DNA from: Phialocephala subalpina
Taxonomy: Eukaryota; Ascomycota; Leotiomycetes; Helotiales; Mollisiaceae
DNA: 64,000 nt
Assembly (NCBI GenBank): GCA_900073065.1
Contig: FJOG01000021.1
Span: forward strand, 658,550-722,549
Reading direction: 5' to 3'
In this document: in pieces, positions 22,901 to 34,690 of the stretch
Numbering within the stretch: position 1 is the stretch's first letter
Layout of the letters: every line of letters starts with the position of its first letter
Program-made: the position numbers and the translations under genes
The notes under the pieces: model-generated
What the model was told of the DNA's origin: nothing
The model's input: the letters and a program-made list of their open reading frames with translations, nothing else
The model's database searches: none

Positions 22901-24448
22901 GCTTTGCAGAGGAAAGCATGCCAAGAATCAGGTATCTCGTGGAACTCCTGGGGTGAATCCTCAATATACAGTTTCAGATCGACGATGAATTGTTCTGGTG
23001 TCAGTGGCAGAACCCCGAGTCGAGATAGTTCCCTGGAATTCTTTTCTATTGAGTATCTGGGCGACAGGTATTTCAACTTTGTAGCCCGTGATTGAACGAG
23101 GGGGAGTCCGTCGTCGTCGCAGAGGGTCGCTGGAACAAGCCTGAGTTTCGAAGGCGCATTGAGCTCGCCGCCAAGTGACTCGAGGATCGGTTCACTGGCT
23201 AAAGACTGGACGATGGATGATTCGAGGTGCCAAAAGAAGTCTGATATTTGGGGCCTGCTTGGGAGGTATCTCATCCATGAGTATCAAAGCTCTCCAGTAT
23301 TGAATTCTTGCACGGCCTTTCGAAAAGCATCTGGAAGTTTGTTGAGTAAGAAATGGTTCCAGTTGGAAGAAGAGTCGATATCTTCCCGGCTAGCGATTAA
23401 GAGGAAGTCTGCTTGTATCAAGAACTGATCAAGGACGTTAGTCATGATGATTTGTATGTGGACATGACGGAACAAACCTTAAAACCATAATCCCGGATAG
23501 GCAGAAACGCGTATACTTTCTGGCTAGAAATCAACGGTTCGTTGGACTCGTCGAGAGGGAACGCCAGCAGGATCTCGGATACTGAACTACCAGGTCGTTT
23601 CGGTTCCTCTGGTAGTCCCGTAACCGAATGCGTAATAATCTTGTACGACATGGCGTCTGCATTATCATTCAAGCTAATGATATTCCCGCCATCCTTCCCA
23701 GGGGCAAGATCTTGACGGCCTAGCTTACTACACCACTTGATACCGTTTTTATCTCGGATCGTAATATTTAGCTGCCGCAACTTGCGAAGAAAGATCAGGA
23801 GTCTCGGGTCCATGGACCTGAGATCGTCGAGGAGTTCACCGGTATCACAATCGTCTGTTAATTGCATGTACATCGATGTGTACCTAGGTAATTGCGGCTC
23901 CGGCAAGCTGGCCTAGGCGGGCGCAATCATACCTAACCGTGCCTGCTTGTCGAAATTGAACGAGTAGTGACCAGAGCTGATCCATACGACATCGGCAATC
24001 TTGAAGACGGATTTGAATCCGATGCCCTTCTCTCCGATATATCGTGTCGCCTTATCGAGTCCTTTTTTTGTACTGCGCCCAATCTTACAGATGGCCTCTG
24101 TATTCGCCTTAGAAAACCCGAGCTCATTGCAATCAATACGTAAAGTCCGGTCTGAGAACGTGATGTTGAGGGTAGGTGCCGATGTCGCGTAGGCATTATC
24201 ATCAGCATTCTGAATGAGCTCTAGCAAGAAATGCGTCGATTTCTGATAGAGCTGTTCTGATAATCTTCAGGACATGTTTGATCAGCTCGAAAGTCAATTT
24301 CACACAGATTTCCGGGGAAAACTCACATTATAAGAGCATTCTCTAGATCGGATGTATTGCTGTCCGGCCCATCGAGTCTCTTTTCCTTCCTGATATGCGC
24401 AATATGGGCACGCGCCTCAGCCTCGCTCTTGGGTATATCCTTGCTCAT
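19961..24448 (-). pseudogene. Sacsin/NO VEIN-like HATPase protein, broken
   Basis: Large fungal protein with an N-terminal GHKL/HSP90-like ATPase fold. Exons by splice sites: 24448-24327, 24264-23478, 23424-21837, 21784-21230, 21173-20329 and 20271-19961 (about 1,400 codons). Exon 1 gives the conserved AHIAHIRKEKRLDG opening; exon 2 has STHFLLELIQNADDN (ATP-binding N-box) and YIGEKGIGFKSVF (G-box). Interruptions: TAG at 23913-23915 between LGMIAP and SLPEPQLP, where the family has Trp; TGA at 23284-23286 before YSWMRYLPS; a frameshift near 22800 between KDGRWRSANWE and DVFLRSDDAP; at least one more near 20840 after IEEIE. Splice sites and the rest remain clean, so decay is recent. Function in fungi is unknown; the adjacent HET gene suggests a defence or recognition setting. 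Confidence 0.8.
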
Positions 24449-26051
24449 CTCTGACACCTGTCCTGTCCCTATGTTGCGGGACCTTGCAGCTGCATGCGAG
24501 GAAAAGATCAATCAACTAGGGAAAGGTAGTCCAGGCGAGTTCCTCAAAAACGATTCGCGAACAGGGAGGCTGGGGATCAGTGTTTATAGACAGTGCGACA
24601 TGCTCTTTATTTTGTTTTTCCTCTGAAGTGGCGTAGCTATTTGCCCTACGCCCTGAATTTGAGACATACTTTGGGGCTGTGGTTGCGCCTCGCGTGCGCC
24701 AAGAAGACCCTCGAGTGCTCACCGAGATAGCGGCTGAGACATCACTTGAAAATCACATGCGGAGGTTCCTCCGGTTTTTAGGTCACTGAACCTGTTCTGG
24801 GAGCTGGCTCCGTAGAAGACGATATCCATACACTTTTATTCGACTCCTCGAAAGGATATTCAGAGAATGAAGTTTGTACACTGAAGGAAGAGAAAAGACC
24901 TTTGGTAGATAACGAGAAAGAAAAATGCGAGAAACAGAGCCTCGATGCAATTTGAACAACGAACTTCCAACTGAGTTTGTTCTCACCTGGGCTGACCCTC
25001 ATATTTCCTCAAAGGAAGTCCTGAAGGGCTGTCCGACCCAGAGAACACTGTCTAGGGAATAGTATGCTTGACTAGCACTGGCTTATCCAACTCCTTCAGA
25101 TAGCAACCACTACAGCGACGCACCCTCTCATACTAGCTCATACGCAGGGCAGGGGCTTCTAATAGAATCCTCATACTCTGATTGGCCCTGGGAGATGTGA
25201 CCTGTAGTGCACACTAGGCATTGCCAGGCTGGCAATGTTTAGAGGGTTTTGCTTTTGTGGTGACGCACAACGAAGCTGGCTAGTTATGTATGAGTACCTG
25301 AGCCTGCAGAAATGGCAAATCGGTTGCAGCCTTCTATGAGAAGCTCTTCACAAGTCTGGTATACGCATTAAATCAAGTTTTTGGAATCGTAGAAAGTGCT
25401 CTGGCACCAAGGTACGAGCACAGCAATAGCTACGAGCGGAAGTTATGATAGAAAGGCCGCATGATAAAAGTTCGAACAGCGAAACAACCTTTCCATGCTG
25501 CTACCAAAACACTTTCCAGGCTCTAGCAAGGTGGCAGGCGAGAAAGGATGGAAGCACGCAAGCATAGGGAACGAAGATGTTGGAGCAGCCGATGTAAGTG
25601 CGTCAAGTTATGGCCTGCAATGTTTTGACAGTTTACTGCTGGTGGTATAGGCGTTGTGGCCTATGCTACTTGGCGGATGGTTTCCACAGAAGTCCCAACC
25701 TATTCGAGCGAACTATATTGACAACCCGAGAATCATGTGGCATTGACGCCTAAGGGGAGTGTCGCGCCCGAGGGGTGAGGTGTCAGACGTTGTGTTGCAT
25801 GCCACCCCGTAGCATTCAGGTGGCCCCCTACTAACACACAGTTATATCCGTCTTCGCTCACTTGGGTCCTATCGAGACCCAGAACCGAGTCAAAACGAGC
25901 TTTCACTCGAGTCAGACTCGGAATTCTCTAATGGCAACCCTGCTTGGAGCAGTTAGTCGATGTATTCAAAGCCCCTCAAATGATAACTTACACATGTTCA
26001 CAAACGAACACATGAAACAGAGAGGTCCCAAGTATGAATTCGAATCAGGAA
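24449..26051. other. Intergenic, possible faint coding relic
   Basis: 1.6 kb without a supported gene. Plus-strand readings near 24780-24955 and 24960-25062 (the second with TEFVLTWADPHISSKEVLKG) look more protein-like than chance, but they are in different frames and match no family I know. 25070-25860 shows nothing. Confidence 0.35.
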
Positions 26052-27325
26052 CTAGTTCCATACCGCAATTATCCTATTTGAAGTAAGTCAATGCAAATGA
26101 ACTCGGAAGAATCGTGACTTACACATAATAACCCCATTCGACCAAGAGCCTCTTCTTCTCTTCTATGCTCGGGTGTGGGGCATTGTTGAACGTCAGAAGC
26201 ATAGTAGTCATCACAGAAATGCTGTGAACAATTAGTTGTTGAAGTCACGAAAGAGAGAATGTTGTCGTACACAATACCACACCTGTCTCGTCATAGGAAC
26301 CTGGAAATCGTCCGCGAACCGATTCCGGAGCCTCGATCTCTGCATAGTTTTCTCAAGGTATCGTACTACAACCGAGCCGTGGAATTGTGCAATGCGACGA
26401 GCTCTCTCCTCTATTTCGTTTGCTGGTACTGCGGCTGGAGTTGGCGGAGGGTTTATTTGCTCCTCAATCGTGTCTGGTGCGTTTCTTGCTCGATGGTACT
26501 CCGACATTAGGTGGTCCTCGGACTTCACCTCAACATTCATGATCTCATCTATGGTAGGAAACTCAAATTGAACGGCAGACGCGCTGTTTGAATGCTGCAT
26601 ATTCGTGATCGGGTTTTCCCCGATATTGAGCACTGAATCTGCCGAGAAAAGATTGGCGAAGTCCTCATCCATCATGCTCTCCATGATTGGACTCATCGGT
26701 TGCGAATCCCTGATCGACAGTGCTTGAAAGTTCAGGCCAGACGAAGACGATCGCGTCAAGTCAGCATTGAATGAGACATCAGGTGTAGGCGAGCGGACTG
26801 AGCGAGGTGTGAACACGCTGTATGAGGGAGATGCGACTATGCAGAAAATTAACGCGTATTCAGGAGAAGATGGGCTGATGTTGAGTCACCATTCACAGGG
26901 CTGGCCATGGCCAGGAGATCCTCGTCTGTAATATCGTGTCTTCGAAGATACCGATCAATTTTCTGATTGTCGACGGGCTTCTTGCAAACTCGGAATGAAC
27001 TTCCTTTGTTCTCGAGCTTCCGTTTAGCTTTTACTCGAGCGAGCTGTACCATGGTCTCGCCTTTCAAATTTTTAACGTCGAAGCCCCATTTTGGGAGTCG
27101 ACTTTTGAGCTGCTTCTCGCTGTGTATGATGTTAGACACGATGGTTTGGGCAAGGCCAATCGGGATAAATTACCTTGCTTCAAAACCAAATTCTTGGGCT
27201 AGAATTTGGATCACTTCCTTTAGAGGTCTGTCTTGTTCGATATACAGACGCTCCACGTTCGTTTTCTGGGCTTCCCATTGAGTTGCAGAATACCTGGGAG
27301 TTTTGTTTTTTTGTGATGCCTCCAT
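26052..27325 (-). CDS. Clr5-domain protein
   Basis: A 353-aa protein beginning with a Clr5 domain, a short N-terminal DNA-binding-like module found in many fungal proteins. Five exons: 27325-27174, 27119-26890, 26836-26278, 26221-26123 and 26073-26052, with introns of 49-56 bp. The domain is visible as TQWEAQKTNVERLYIEQDR, PLKEVIQILAQEFGF and, across intron 1, KQLKSRLPKWGFDVKN. A Ser/Pro/Glu-rich acidic middle follows, then a C-terminal helical segment ending EEKKRLLVEWGYYV. The last two introns are inferred from splice consensus and an open frame only; without them the protein would end shortly after MTRQV. It probably acts in the nucleus. Divergent from the small membrane protein gene at 27848. 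Confidence 0.75.
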
Positions 27326-27847
27326 GTTTTGCCACGTCGTGATCGCAGTGTAAGTATGGAAAGTAAGTAAGTTAATGGTGGGTTGTGTCTTGTGAGAGAG
27401 GATGGAACTTTTGAAGTGTGTCGCGAAAGTAATCGTGGGAAGCGCTAGCGCGAGGCTGCAGACGCTCAACCCCTGTGACCATGGAATTGATGATCCTTTC
27501 GATCGACTCATTGGACGAACAAAAGTTCCAATGGCTGTGGCTGAAGGAAAGCATCATTATTCGCTTGTAGAAATGGAACTTTTGTTAAGCGAGGGCTGTG
27601 CCAATCAATTCACGCTGCCAGCGGCTGGCGAGCCTCAGCCCTGCTTTGGGCCTCACATATGGACCTTTTGTTCATCGTTCAATCATACACGCTTCTTAAT
27701 TCGACAAATTATCCTTGATACCAAGCCTTTTTTGCGTTGAATCATCTCAATCCAGAGAATAACATTTTATCTTCAAGAAACCACCCAAAATCATTTTCGG
27801 CAGAGAAAACGACGCGTACTTTACTACCGAGACTCGGAGGGGGAACG
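27326..27847. promoter_or_regulatory. Shared divergent upstream region (Clr5 / small membrane protein)
   Basis: 522 bp between two start codons pointing away from each other. No defined operator or TATA box was identified. Confidence 0.45.
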
Positions 27848-28175
27848 ATGTTCTCGTCGGACACCATAATATCGATTGCTGTTGGTCTTGGTGGATTGGT
27901 TGTAACTGTTATCGGCACGTGGATTGGATATCTAGCTCTGAAAACGATGAGATCTAAGGAATCTCCATGTAAGACACGAAAGTAATCCAACTCAAACTTT
28001 TGCTAACAACCTCCCAGCCCGGTCTCCTACAGCATCGCCCACGAGTAGGGATATTGACCTTGAGGCATGGATCCAAATTCCCACGAGACTCCCTCAGGCT
28101 CACCTCACATGGCACTCTCTCCAGAATGGCAGAAGGTTGCATCAACTAGGTGGTCGATCGAATACATGGAACTGA
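27848..28175 (+). CDS. Small single-pass membrane protein, unknown function
   Basis: A predicted 92-aa protein in two exons, 27848-27968 and 28018-28175, with a 49-bp intron that has good consensus ends. A hydrophobic segment at residues 7-30 (TIISIAVGLGGLVVTVIG...) follows a very short N-terminus, then a basic/Ser-rich tail. Short proteins of this shape are common near HET and other recognition genes in filamentous fungi, but I cannot name a family. An in-frame ATG upstream at 27737 is less likely as a start. Exon 2 overlaps an ATG-initiated open frame of 98 codons (28067-28363) in another phase, so the true 3' part could differ. Confidence 0.5.
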
Positions 28176-28642
28176 ATAAAAGGAGGATGTTCTTTGCTTG
28201 GAGATGGCAGAGTTTTAGCGTGTCATGGAGTGGAAATCGGAGGAGAGGCGTTTCAGTGTTTGAGATGGATTATTGCTATATGTATAACAACGCATTAGAG
28301 CCTGCGGAGGCCGATATTGACAAACAAAAGCGCGTAGATTTTTGCAGATTCGACGCGAAATAAAAGACGGTTATCCAGTGTCATCTGACCCCAGGCCTCT
28401 GATATTCTTTACCTTCTTCATCAGTGCCCTATTCGTTGCTCTCACTTCGGCGATCCCGTGGTCTCTTTATTGCTCTGCTCCTACTCTGAGACTAAATAAA
28501 TCTCTTTGTTCTTACATCCTCGGATTCAAAACAATTTGAACACTTTGGTCAGATCTATCAAGAGTGCTTTGTCGAAGGCTTTCTCTGAAACAAAGAACGG
28601 GGGTAGTTAAATACTACGTACTTAGAGCCATTTCGTGAATAC
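28176..28642. other. Intergenic up to the MITE
   Basis: 467 bp. The alternative open frame 28067-28363 extends into it. Otherwise no feature, apart from the 8-bp target sequence GTGAATAC directly before the MITE. Confidence 0.4.
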
Positions 28643-29144
28643 CAGAGTTGCCAATAAGTCAGTCGACTGATAAGTGATCCTATTCAATCAATCTGCTGAA
28701 GATATTTAAAGCAGTGAGTTAGTTAGTATAATGGCCAACTGACCAGTGACTGATCAGTTCCAAAGTATTGAAAAGAGCTATTTTTAGGCGCAAGTATATC
28801 TATTTTAAGTATAAAATAACGCAAAATGCCCAGAATTTTCAAGAAATATCTCTAAGTGTAAGACTTGAAAACAGATTAAATTCTTGAGACATTTTTAGAA
28901 GATATACTAAATATACCTTATATACTTAAATATCTTATAATTAATCAAAGTAAGTTTTTATTTAAGAGTATATCTTCAAATTTTGTTAGTATAGTATGAC
29001 TTTTAATCACGTTTCTAATTGCTCAATTAATTGACCAGTTGTTCAATCTAAGTCAGTTAGCTAAGTGGCTCTTGTTCAGCCAGTAAATTGAATACATAAG
29101 GTAGACTGATGACTAATTGACTGATTGGCTTATTGGCCACTCTG
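28643..29144. mobile_element. Non-autonomous hAT-type MITE (copy 2, complete)
   Basis: 502 bp with terminal inverted repeats CAGAGT(T/G)GCCAATAAG... and ...TTATTGGCCACTCTG. It is flanked by imperfect 8-bp duplications GTGAATAC (28635-28642) and GTGAAACC (29145-29152), 6 of 8 identical. The CAGAG...CTCTG ends and 8-bp duplications fit the hAT superfamily. The interior is AT-rich and non-coding, with subterminal (A/C)AGTCAGT and CAATTAATTGACC motifs. It shares ends with 1-373 and 59012-59224. Confidence 0.75.
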
Positions 29145-30034
29145 GTGAAACCGCTTAAAAAAAGGGGATATACATATATATACTTTTACAAAACCATGGT
29201 AAAAGCCATAACCGTTGTCGAGATCGCAACTCGCCTGCAAGAGATCTCAGAGCATTCTCGCAATCAATCTAGACTCCATGCTATAGAAGGAAAAGATGAT
29301 GTAGAACTCCTTTGCGCCGAACAACGACCAGAAATAAACCCATCTTATGTCACACCGCCCCTTATCCCTGAGACATTTGAGTAAAATGGCAAGCCACATT
29401 TCTTGCGAATGTTTTCGGGACCTCGGGAGGTACCTCGATGCTATCGAGACGCTCTAACCATTGGGGAATAATGTCCACAAGGTCCTGGAGCGAGGAGAGA
29501 TCAGGTAGGCAAGACATTCTTTGGATGGTGATAGCCTGATGGTTCGGTCACTTCGGGGGTGAAGTTTCTAAGAAGTGGCTGTTAGGGCGTTTCTAATTGA
29601 TCTTCCGCGAAGCAAGAACAGTTGAGAGGTGGTTTCGAGGCTCGAGGCAACAAATCTCGAGCTTACAAGGCTGGGGCTGAATAGATGCATCTGGGCTAGC
29701 CCAATTCAGTGCCAACACCAGTTAAATACTATTGGCGCGCGGCAGCCACCTTGCACAGCCTCACAGCCTAAAAAGAAATATCGTGGCTCACGACGGGGGC
29801 GAGTACAACGGTGTACTAAGTAAAGTAGAGTAGCGCACTGCGTTTAGTAAAGACGGTCAACACAGAGAGAAATAGACTAGGTTTAAAGTGTCGAGGGGAA
29901 AGAATTCGCAAAGAGATTTTATCTCGGGCGTTGCTTAGCTTAGTCAGTATTTACCATTACATCTAGTGCATAGCCAGGAAAGGGCGGGGGCCGAGGTTTT
30001 GCCGGGTGAGGTTCCCGCCGACTCTACTTAGCCA
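29145..30034. other. Intergenic, possibly lost 5' part of the HET relic
   Basis: An open frame of about 60 codons from an ATG at 29196 encodes a charged peptide of no known family. 29385-30034 has no recognisable coding sequence, although the HET domain of the following relic should begin here if the gene had been whole. Confidence 0.35.
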
Positions 30035-31361
30035 GTCTTCTAGATCGACTCAGTATGCATAATCCAGGATGACGACGGGGACTGACGACGAGAAGCCGGG
30101 CTAATGAGTGAGCTATATGCGAATGCAGCGGTGAACATTGCCGCGGCTGGTGCTAAGGAGGGTTCGGTCGGATTGTTCTTCGAAAAGGGACGTCCTTCGA
30201 GAGTCAAAGCACTACGTCAAGATAAACGACGACAAAATATATGAACTGCGAGATGTACGCGTATACGAACGATGCCTGGAGAGAACATGTCTTACATCTT
30301 GTGGATGGTGCTTCCAGGAACGATTTCTGGCCAAGCGGACCTTACATTTTACTCAACATCAGATATTTTTTCGAATGCAACAATGAAACTGCTTGTGAAT
30401 CGAATCCACAAGGGCTTCCAGACCCAACACGGATAGTCAATTCTCCGAAGCACATACTACCAAGAGACAGGAACGATCCCGGGGCCCGGTACAAAGCAGT
30501 ATCCTTCTACTCATCGACTCAGTTGACATATGCCAAGGGTAACTTGGTTGCTATATCTGGGGTTGCACGCCATATTCAGAGCATGACAGGAGATGAGTAT
30601 GTATCTGGGCTTTGGAGAACGGGCATAGAAATGCAATTGTGCTGGAGAGTAGACAGAGACAAGATCAAACCTACTGAGCTGGGGTCGCCTGCTCCTGCTT
30701 CGCTGGCTCAAACTCTTGCCACCCCCCTGCCTTATCCCGGCCCGTCTTGGTCATGGGCCTCGGTCGAGGAAGCTATCTCGTGGGAGCTTAATGGCTTTCC
30801 ATGTTGGTAGCATTCGATCATCAAAAAACTCGAACAATCTAATCAAAGTTCGCAGGGTGGAAGTCATTCCTGTGGGAGACGATTCAATGAGACAATTGAA
30901 GAACGCAAAGCTTGAGGCGAAATGTGGCCCATTTATAACTGGCAACGCTATAATGTCACAAATGGAACTTTACAAGCAGACGTCCAAACACGGCTTGGAC
31001 GACAGAGAGGAGAACAGCAGTCCATTGTTCAAAGCTGACGGATACATTTGGCTTGATCACGAGTACGGGGACCAGCAACAGTCTGTGGCGTCGCTATTTT
31101 TTCTGCCAGTTATCGAATACATGCCTACTTCTTGGAATGAGCTGATATCTGCGGTATCATAGTCACAAGGGCTGCGAGTCGAGGTCAAGGACACTTTCGT
31201 CGCGTAGGAGTATGGGATATGACATGCAATTTGTTTGACTACGAAGAGGTCATCGACAAATTTCGATCCCAGCCAGATCCATTGACGGATGACTCCTTAT
31301 ACCAGAATATCCGGAATTCTGTGGTTGATGAGAGCAGAAAGTACAGGATTATGCTTTTGTA
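30035..31361 (+). pseudogene. HET-domain protein relic A
   Basis: Degenerate plus-strand HET gene. The HET core survives from its middle: IDSVCIIQDDDGD then a TGA where Trp is expected (about 30043-30085), MSELYANAAVNIAAAGAKEG (30102-30161) and CGWCFQERFLAKRTLHFTQHQIFF (about 30300-30370). A frame change follows to CNNETACESNPQGLP, then LTYAKGNLVAISGVARHIQ, YVSGLW and PGPSWSWASVEEA (about 30740-30780). After another frame change the C-terminal part runs to HFRRVGVWDM and a final TAG at 31361. The N-terminal LSYxWG half is missing. At least three frameshifts plus stops make it non-functional. Confidence 0.85.
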
Positions 31362-31706
31362 GATTCTGACTGAGGTTCACTTAGAGAAGGCCTAGCAGAA
31401 GTCGGGACAATGTATTCGTTTTTCTCTGCAACATCGAGAGAAGGCTTTCATGAGAAATCCGGGTCCCCGCACAGTGGACGAGATCACAATGGAAACTTGC
31501 TTCCACAGTAGACCGTTGTCCTACCAATCCTTTCTTGTCGTGGCCCAGATCGAGCCCCTGAGCTGACCTTACTCGTTAGCGAGCCTCGCTAAGAATCAAC
31601 ATTTTCCCCCGCACTTCACCCCGCATTGCGGCCAAGCACAATCGAGGAACCAAACATCTTCACTATGCTGACCTTCACTCTCAGAGTTACATCTCAGGTT
31701 TGAATT
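31362..31706. other. Intergenic, no feature assigned
   Basis: 345 bp between the HET relic and the convergent bZIP gene; presumably 3' flanks of both. Confidence 0.5.
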
Positions 31707-33119
31707 CTATTCCATCAGCAGTCGCCACTTCTTAGAAAACCAAGGCGCAGCTTCCCAACTTTGCACATCCCAAGGCTGCTTACTCCCACCTCGATCATGA
31801 TCACTGAAACAATAAAGTCCATCTCTGAAAACATCTTTCTTAAACTCCATCCAATCGAAAAATTGAGGCGAGGTCGCTCCAAAGGTGATTGCGCGAGCAC
31901 GCAGTGTTGGAAAAGGTAATAGGTCGAGATACGGATGATGCGGGAAAAGAATCTGCGGCAAGGTTGGTTGTAGATGTAAAGGTATCCATGGCTTGCGGGC
32001 CGCGGCAAGAAGAGCTTGCGTGTCGTCTGCCATTGTCGTGTTTGGTTTGTAGAAGGGCGATCTGTTGATAAGAACATCTTGAGGTTCAAGGCCGATGCAA
32101 CGAGCATTGTGGAAATATGCCAGTAATGTTGCACCCAGAGAACATAAGATTGCGTTGATGTAAGGGTCGGGTAGTGAATTTGTCAACCCGGCACGAGGCC
32201 CGGGTAAGATCTGACGTCCATATACAAATCTTGCGGTGGAGTAAATAATCTCCTCGGCCCCTGGAATTTGGTTGAAAGGCGCATTTTTCAAGGGATTTTG
32301 GGAGTCGTGGTGGTCTTCGAGGAGATGAGGCTCAAGTGTTTGGGAAGGGTAAGTCCAATCCTGCATAGAAACTGGCAAACTAGGCTGAAGATGGGCGGAA
32401 CTATAGGAACCCAGGGACGTGCCGTTCATCGAAGCAGGCCAGATGGAGGAGCTGGAAGAGGCGAGGGGAAATGTATTCCTCAAAGCTACATCCGCGAATT
32501 TCGAAACCAAAGGTCTAAGGACCCGATCTGCCCCATCCGCGCGGAGAAAGATATGCGAGGTCCCAGAAGGGTTACCGCTGTAGACAGAATCACTCCACAG
32601 ACCAGAGTCCATACTGGGAAAGAAAGAGGGAGAAGTCATAGGGAGGGACAACAACTCGTCGATATTGGAGTCTAAGTTTGGGATAAATCTTTGCATTAAA
32701 GAGTCGGATTCCAGAGAACAAGCAGGTTCTGTTTGTAAGCTGTCCTCACAGGGTAGCATCCCGGATATGCTCTGTGTCTGGATTTCAGTCGTAGCTCCAT
32801 CGAGGGTAATCGTCATCAATCCGCTGCCACCCGGGGCTGTACCTCGAGACTGACGAGGCTTGAGCTGATGAAATTTTCCTGATAAGCCATGACGGGGTTT
32901 CTCCAAGGTCTGAGCGCGGCGCTCCCTTTGTCTCTGACCTACGAAGTCCAAGTCAATCACGGAGAGTTGAATTGGGGAAAGTGGGGAAAAGTGGGGTAAG
33001 GTAGGTTACTCACGATACAGCTGTTGGGCAGTACGATTCTGTGCCTTCCGAGCGTCGGTTATGACACGCTTTCGGCGTCTAGAGCCATCCGTGATCTGAT
33101 GATCACTGGAAGAACTCAT
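31707..33119 (-). CDS. bZIP-type transcription factor with DUF3425 domain
   Basis: A 445-aa nuclear regulator in two exons, 33119-33014 and 32938-31707, with a 75-bp intron in the middle of the basic region. The join gives RRRKRVITDARKAQNR followed by TAQQLYRQRQRERRAQTLE, a bZIP-like basic region at about residues 14-48. A clear leucine heptad after it is not obvious, as is usual for this family. The C-terminal half is DUF3425: DPYINAILCSLGATLLAYFHNARCIGL, then ALLAAARKPWIPLHLQPT, LRARAITFGATSPQFFDWMEFKKDVF and a short WDVQSWEAAPWF end. It is divergent from the NmrA-like gene with a 546-bp shared upstream region, a pairing that would suit co-regulation, but this is inference. Confidence 0.9.
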
Positions 33120-33665
33120 TTTGATGTCGCTGTCACTTCACGTCTTCAGTCCTGCCTACGACGCAGCAAGAACGATTGCGGATAGTGCCGGATTCCGCGA
33201 CGGTAAGCCAGATAAGCCACGCATTCGAACAGTCAAGTTTAAATTGCAATGAGGTTAGATGATGCACAATAGTTGTTGTTTGGAGGATCAAGAAGATGCG
33301 GACGCAAGTTTCAATGCCGTGATGTCCACCGGCGCCAATGGCTTACGGTTCTTCAACCAATCGGATGGCTTCAAGAATCGGGCCAACCTCCTGCCGCTCA
33401 TAAGCCAAACCATAAGCCACACCGGACAAAGTCTCGAAGATGCAAAAATACTGAATCTCTATTGCTTCAAGCAAACAGCAGTGGAAATTCTTGAAAGTGT
33501 TGCCAATGCCGTCCGAACCTTCCAGTCAAGAATTTTCCCCTCGAGATATAAAGGATCAAGTCTCCAGATGGAAATCCAGTTTCAAGTTTCTTACACTGAA
33601 TACAGCTTTAGACTCTTCCAAAGTCTGCCATTTCCGTGTCTACCATTTCTCTGCAAACTCTCACA
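33120..33665. promoter_or_regulatory. Shared divergent promoter region (bZIP / NmrA-like)
   Basis: 546 bp between opposed start codons. A TATA-like GATATAAAGG lies at about 33544, 120 bp before the NmrA-like start. Open frames through it on the plus strand are short and unsupported. Confidence 0.5.
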
Positions 33666-34690
33666 ATGTCCTCGAAAAAGATCATTGTCGTGGTCGGCGC
33701 CACAGGAAACCAAGGCTCTTCTGTTGCCCACACCTTCCTCAAGCTACCCAACTGGCACGTCTGCTGCCTGACTCGCAACTCATCATCACTAGCCTCCCAA
33801 GCTTTAGCTACTCTCGGAGCTGAAGTCGTGCAAGCAGACCTGTCCATCGCTTCATCTCTCACACGAGCATTTTCCAACGCCAACGCCATCTTCCTCAACA
33901 CCGATTTCTGGGGAACGTTCAGATCACCCGAACTCCAAGACAAGCCAGAGGCTGAGCGCGGTTTGATTGCATTCGAAAACGAAGTTTTGCACGGGAAGAA
34001 TGTCGCCCAAGCCGCAGCCGCTGTGCCATCACTGGAGCGTCTAGTCTACTCAACTTTGCCTGCCATGAAGAAAACTTCCAATGGAAAGTACGGGAGTTCT
34101 TTTCACTGGGAAGCCAAGGCAACTGTTGTCGACTACATCTTGGAAGAGGAGCCTGAGCTTGCGAAAAAGGCATCGTTAATCTACCTTGGTGGCTATACAA
34201 CAAATGCTATGCTCACTCCAAGACTCGACCCAGCTAACGGAAAGTACAACTTCGTACTGCCGCTGAGAAAGAATGCCAAGATGCCGATCATTGACCCGAA
34301 GGAGTCGACTGGTCCTTTCGTGCGTGCCTTGATTGAGGATGAGGATGCTGGTAAGTCAAATCAGCCTTTCGGAACATCCGCAAGAGTAGACATTTGCTGA
34401 TGATGATGTCGCCTTCAGGCACAAAATTGTTGGCTTACGACAGTCACTTAACAATGGAAGAAGTTCCAGTGGTCTGGTCCAGGGCGACTGGGAAAGAAGC
34501 TGCTTACGTTGAAGTGAGTGCCGACATCATGCATCAGAAATTCGGCATCTCGAAAGAAATTCTCGAGGCGCCAGGTTTCATCAACGAGTACGGGTACATG
34601 GGTGGAGTTGATGGATTTATTGAGCCATTTCAATTGAAGAAACATGTACCGACTAAGTCGTATGAAGACTGGTTGAAGGAGCAAGATTGA
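33666..34690 (+). CDS. NmrA-like NAD(P)-binding protein
   Basis: A 318-aa atypical short-chain dehydrogenase of the NmrA/HSCARG type, usually a redox-sensing regulator or an isoflavone-reductase-like enzyme. Two exons, 33666-34350 and 34419-34690, with a 68-bp intron. The dinucleotide-binding glycine motif VVVGATGNQGSSVA is at residues 7-20, followed by ARxLTR-type CLTRN and GAEVVQADL, and the Rossmann fold is complete. The active-site Tyr/Lys pair of classical dehydrogenases is not evident, as expected for NmrA. I chose 33666 because the glycine motif then sits at the usual distance; an ATG ten codons upstream (33636) is in frame. C-terminus ends KSYEDWLKEQD. Confidence 0.9.

Noticed and set aside
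23830..23920. An intron removing the TAG at 23913 in the HATPase gene
   Set aside because: A GTATGA...ACAG intron is possible and keeps the frame, but it would delete the conserved PEPQLPRYTSMYMQL segment; a Trp-to-stop change explains the data better.
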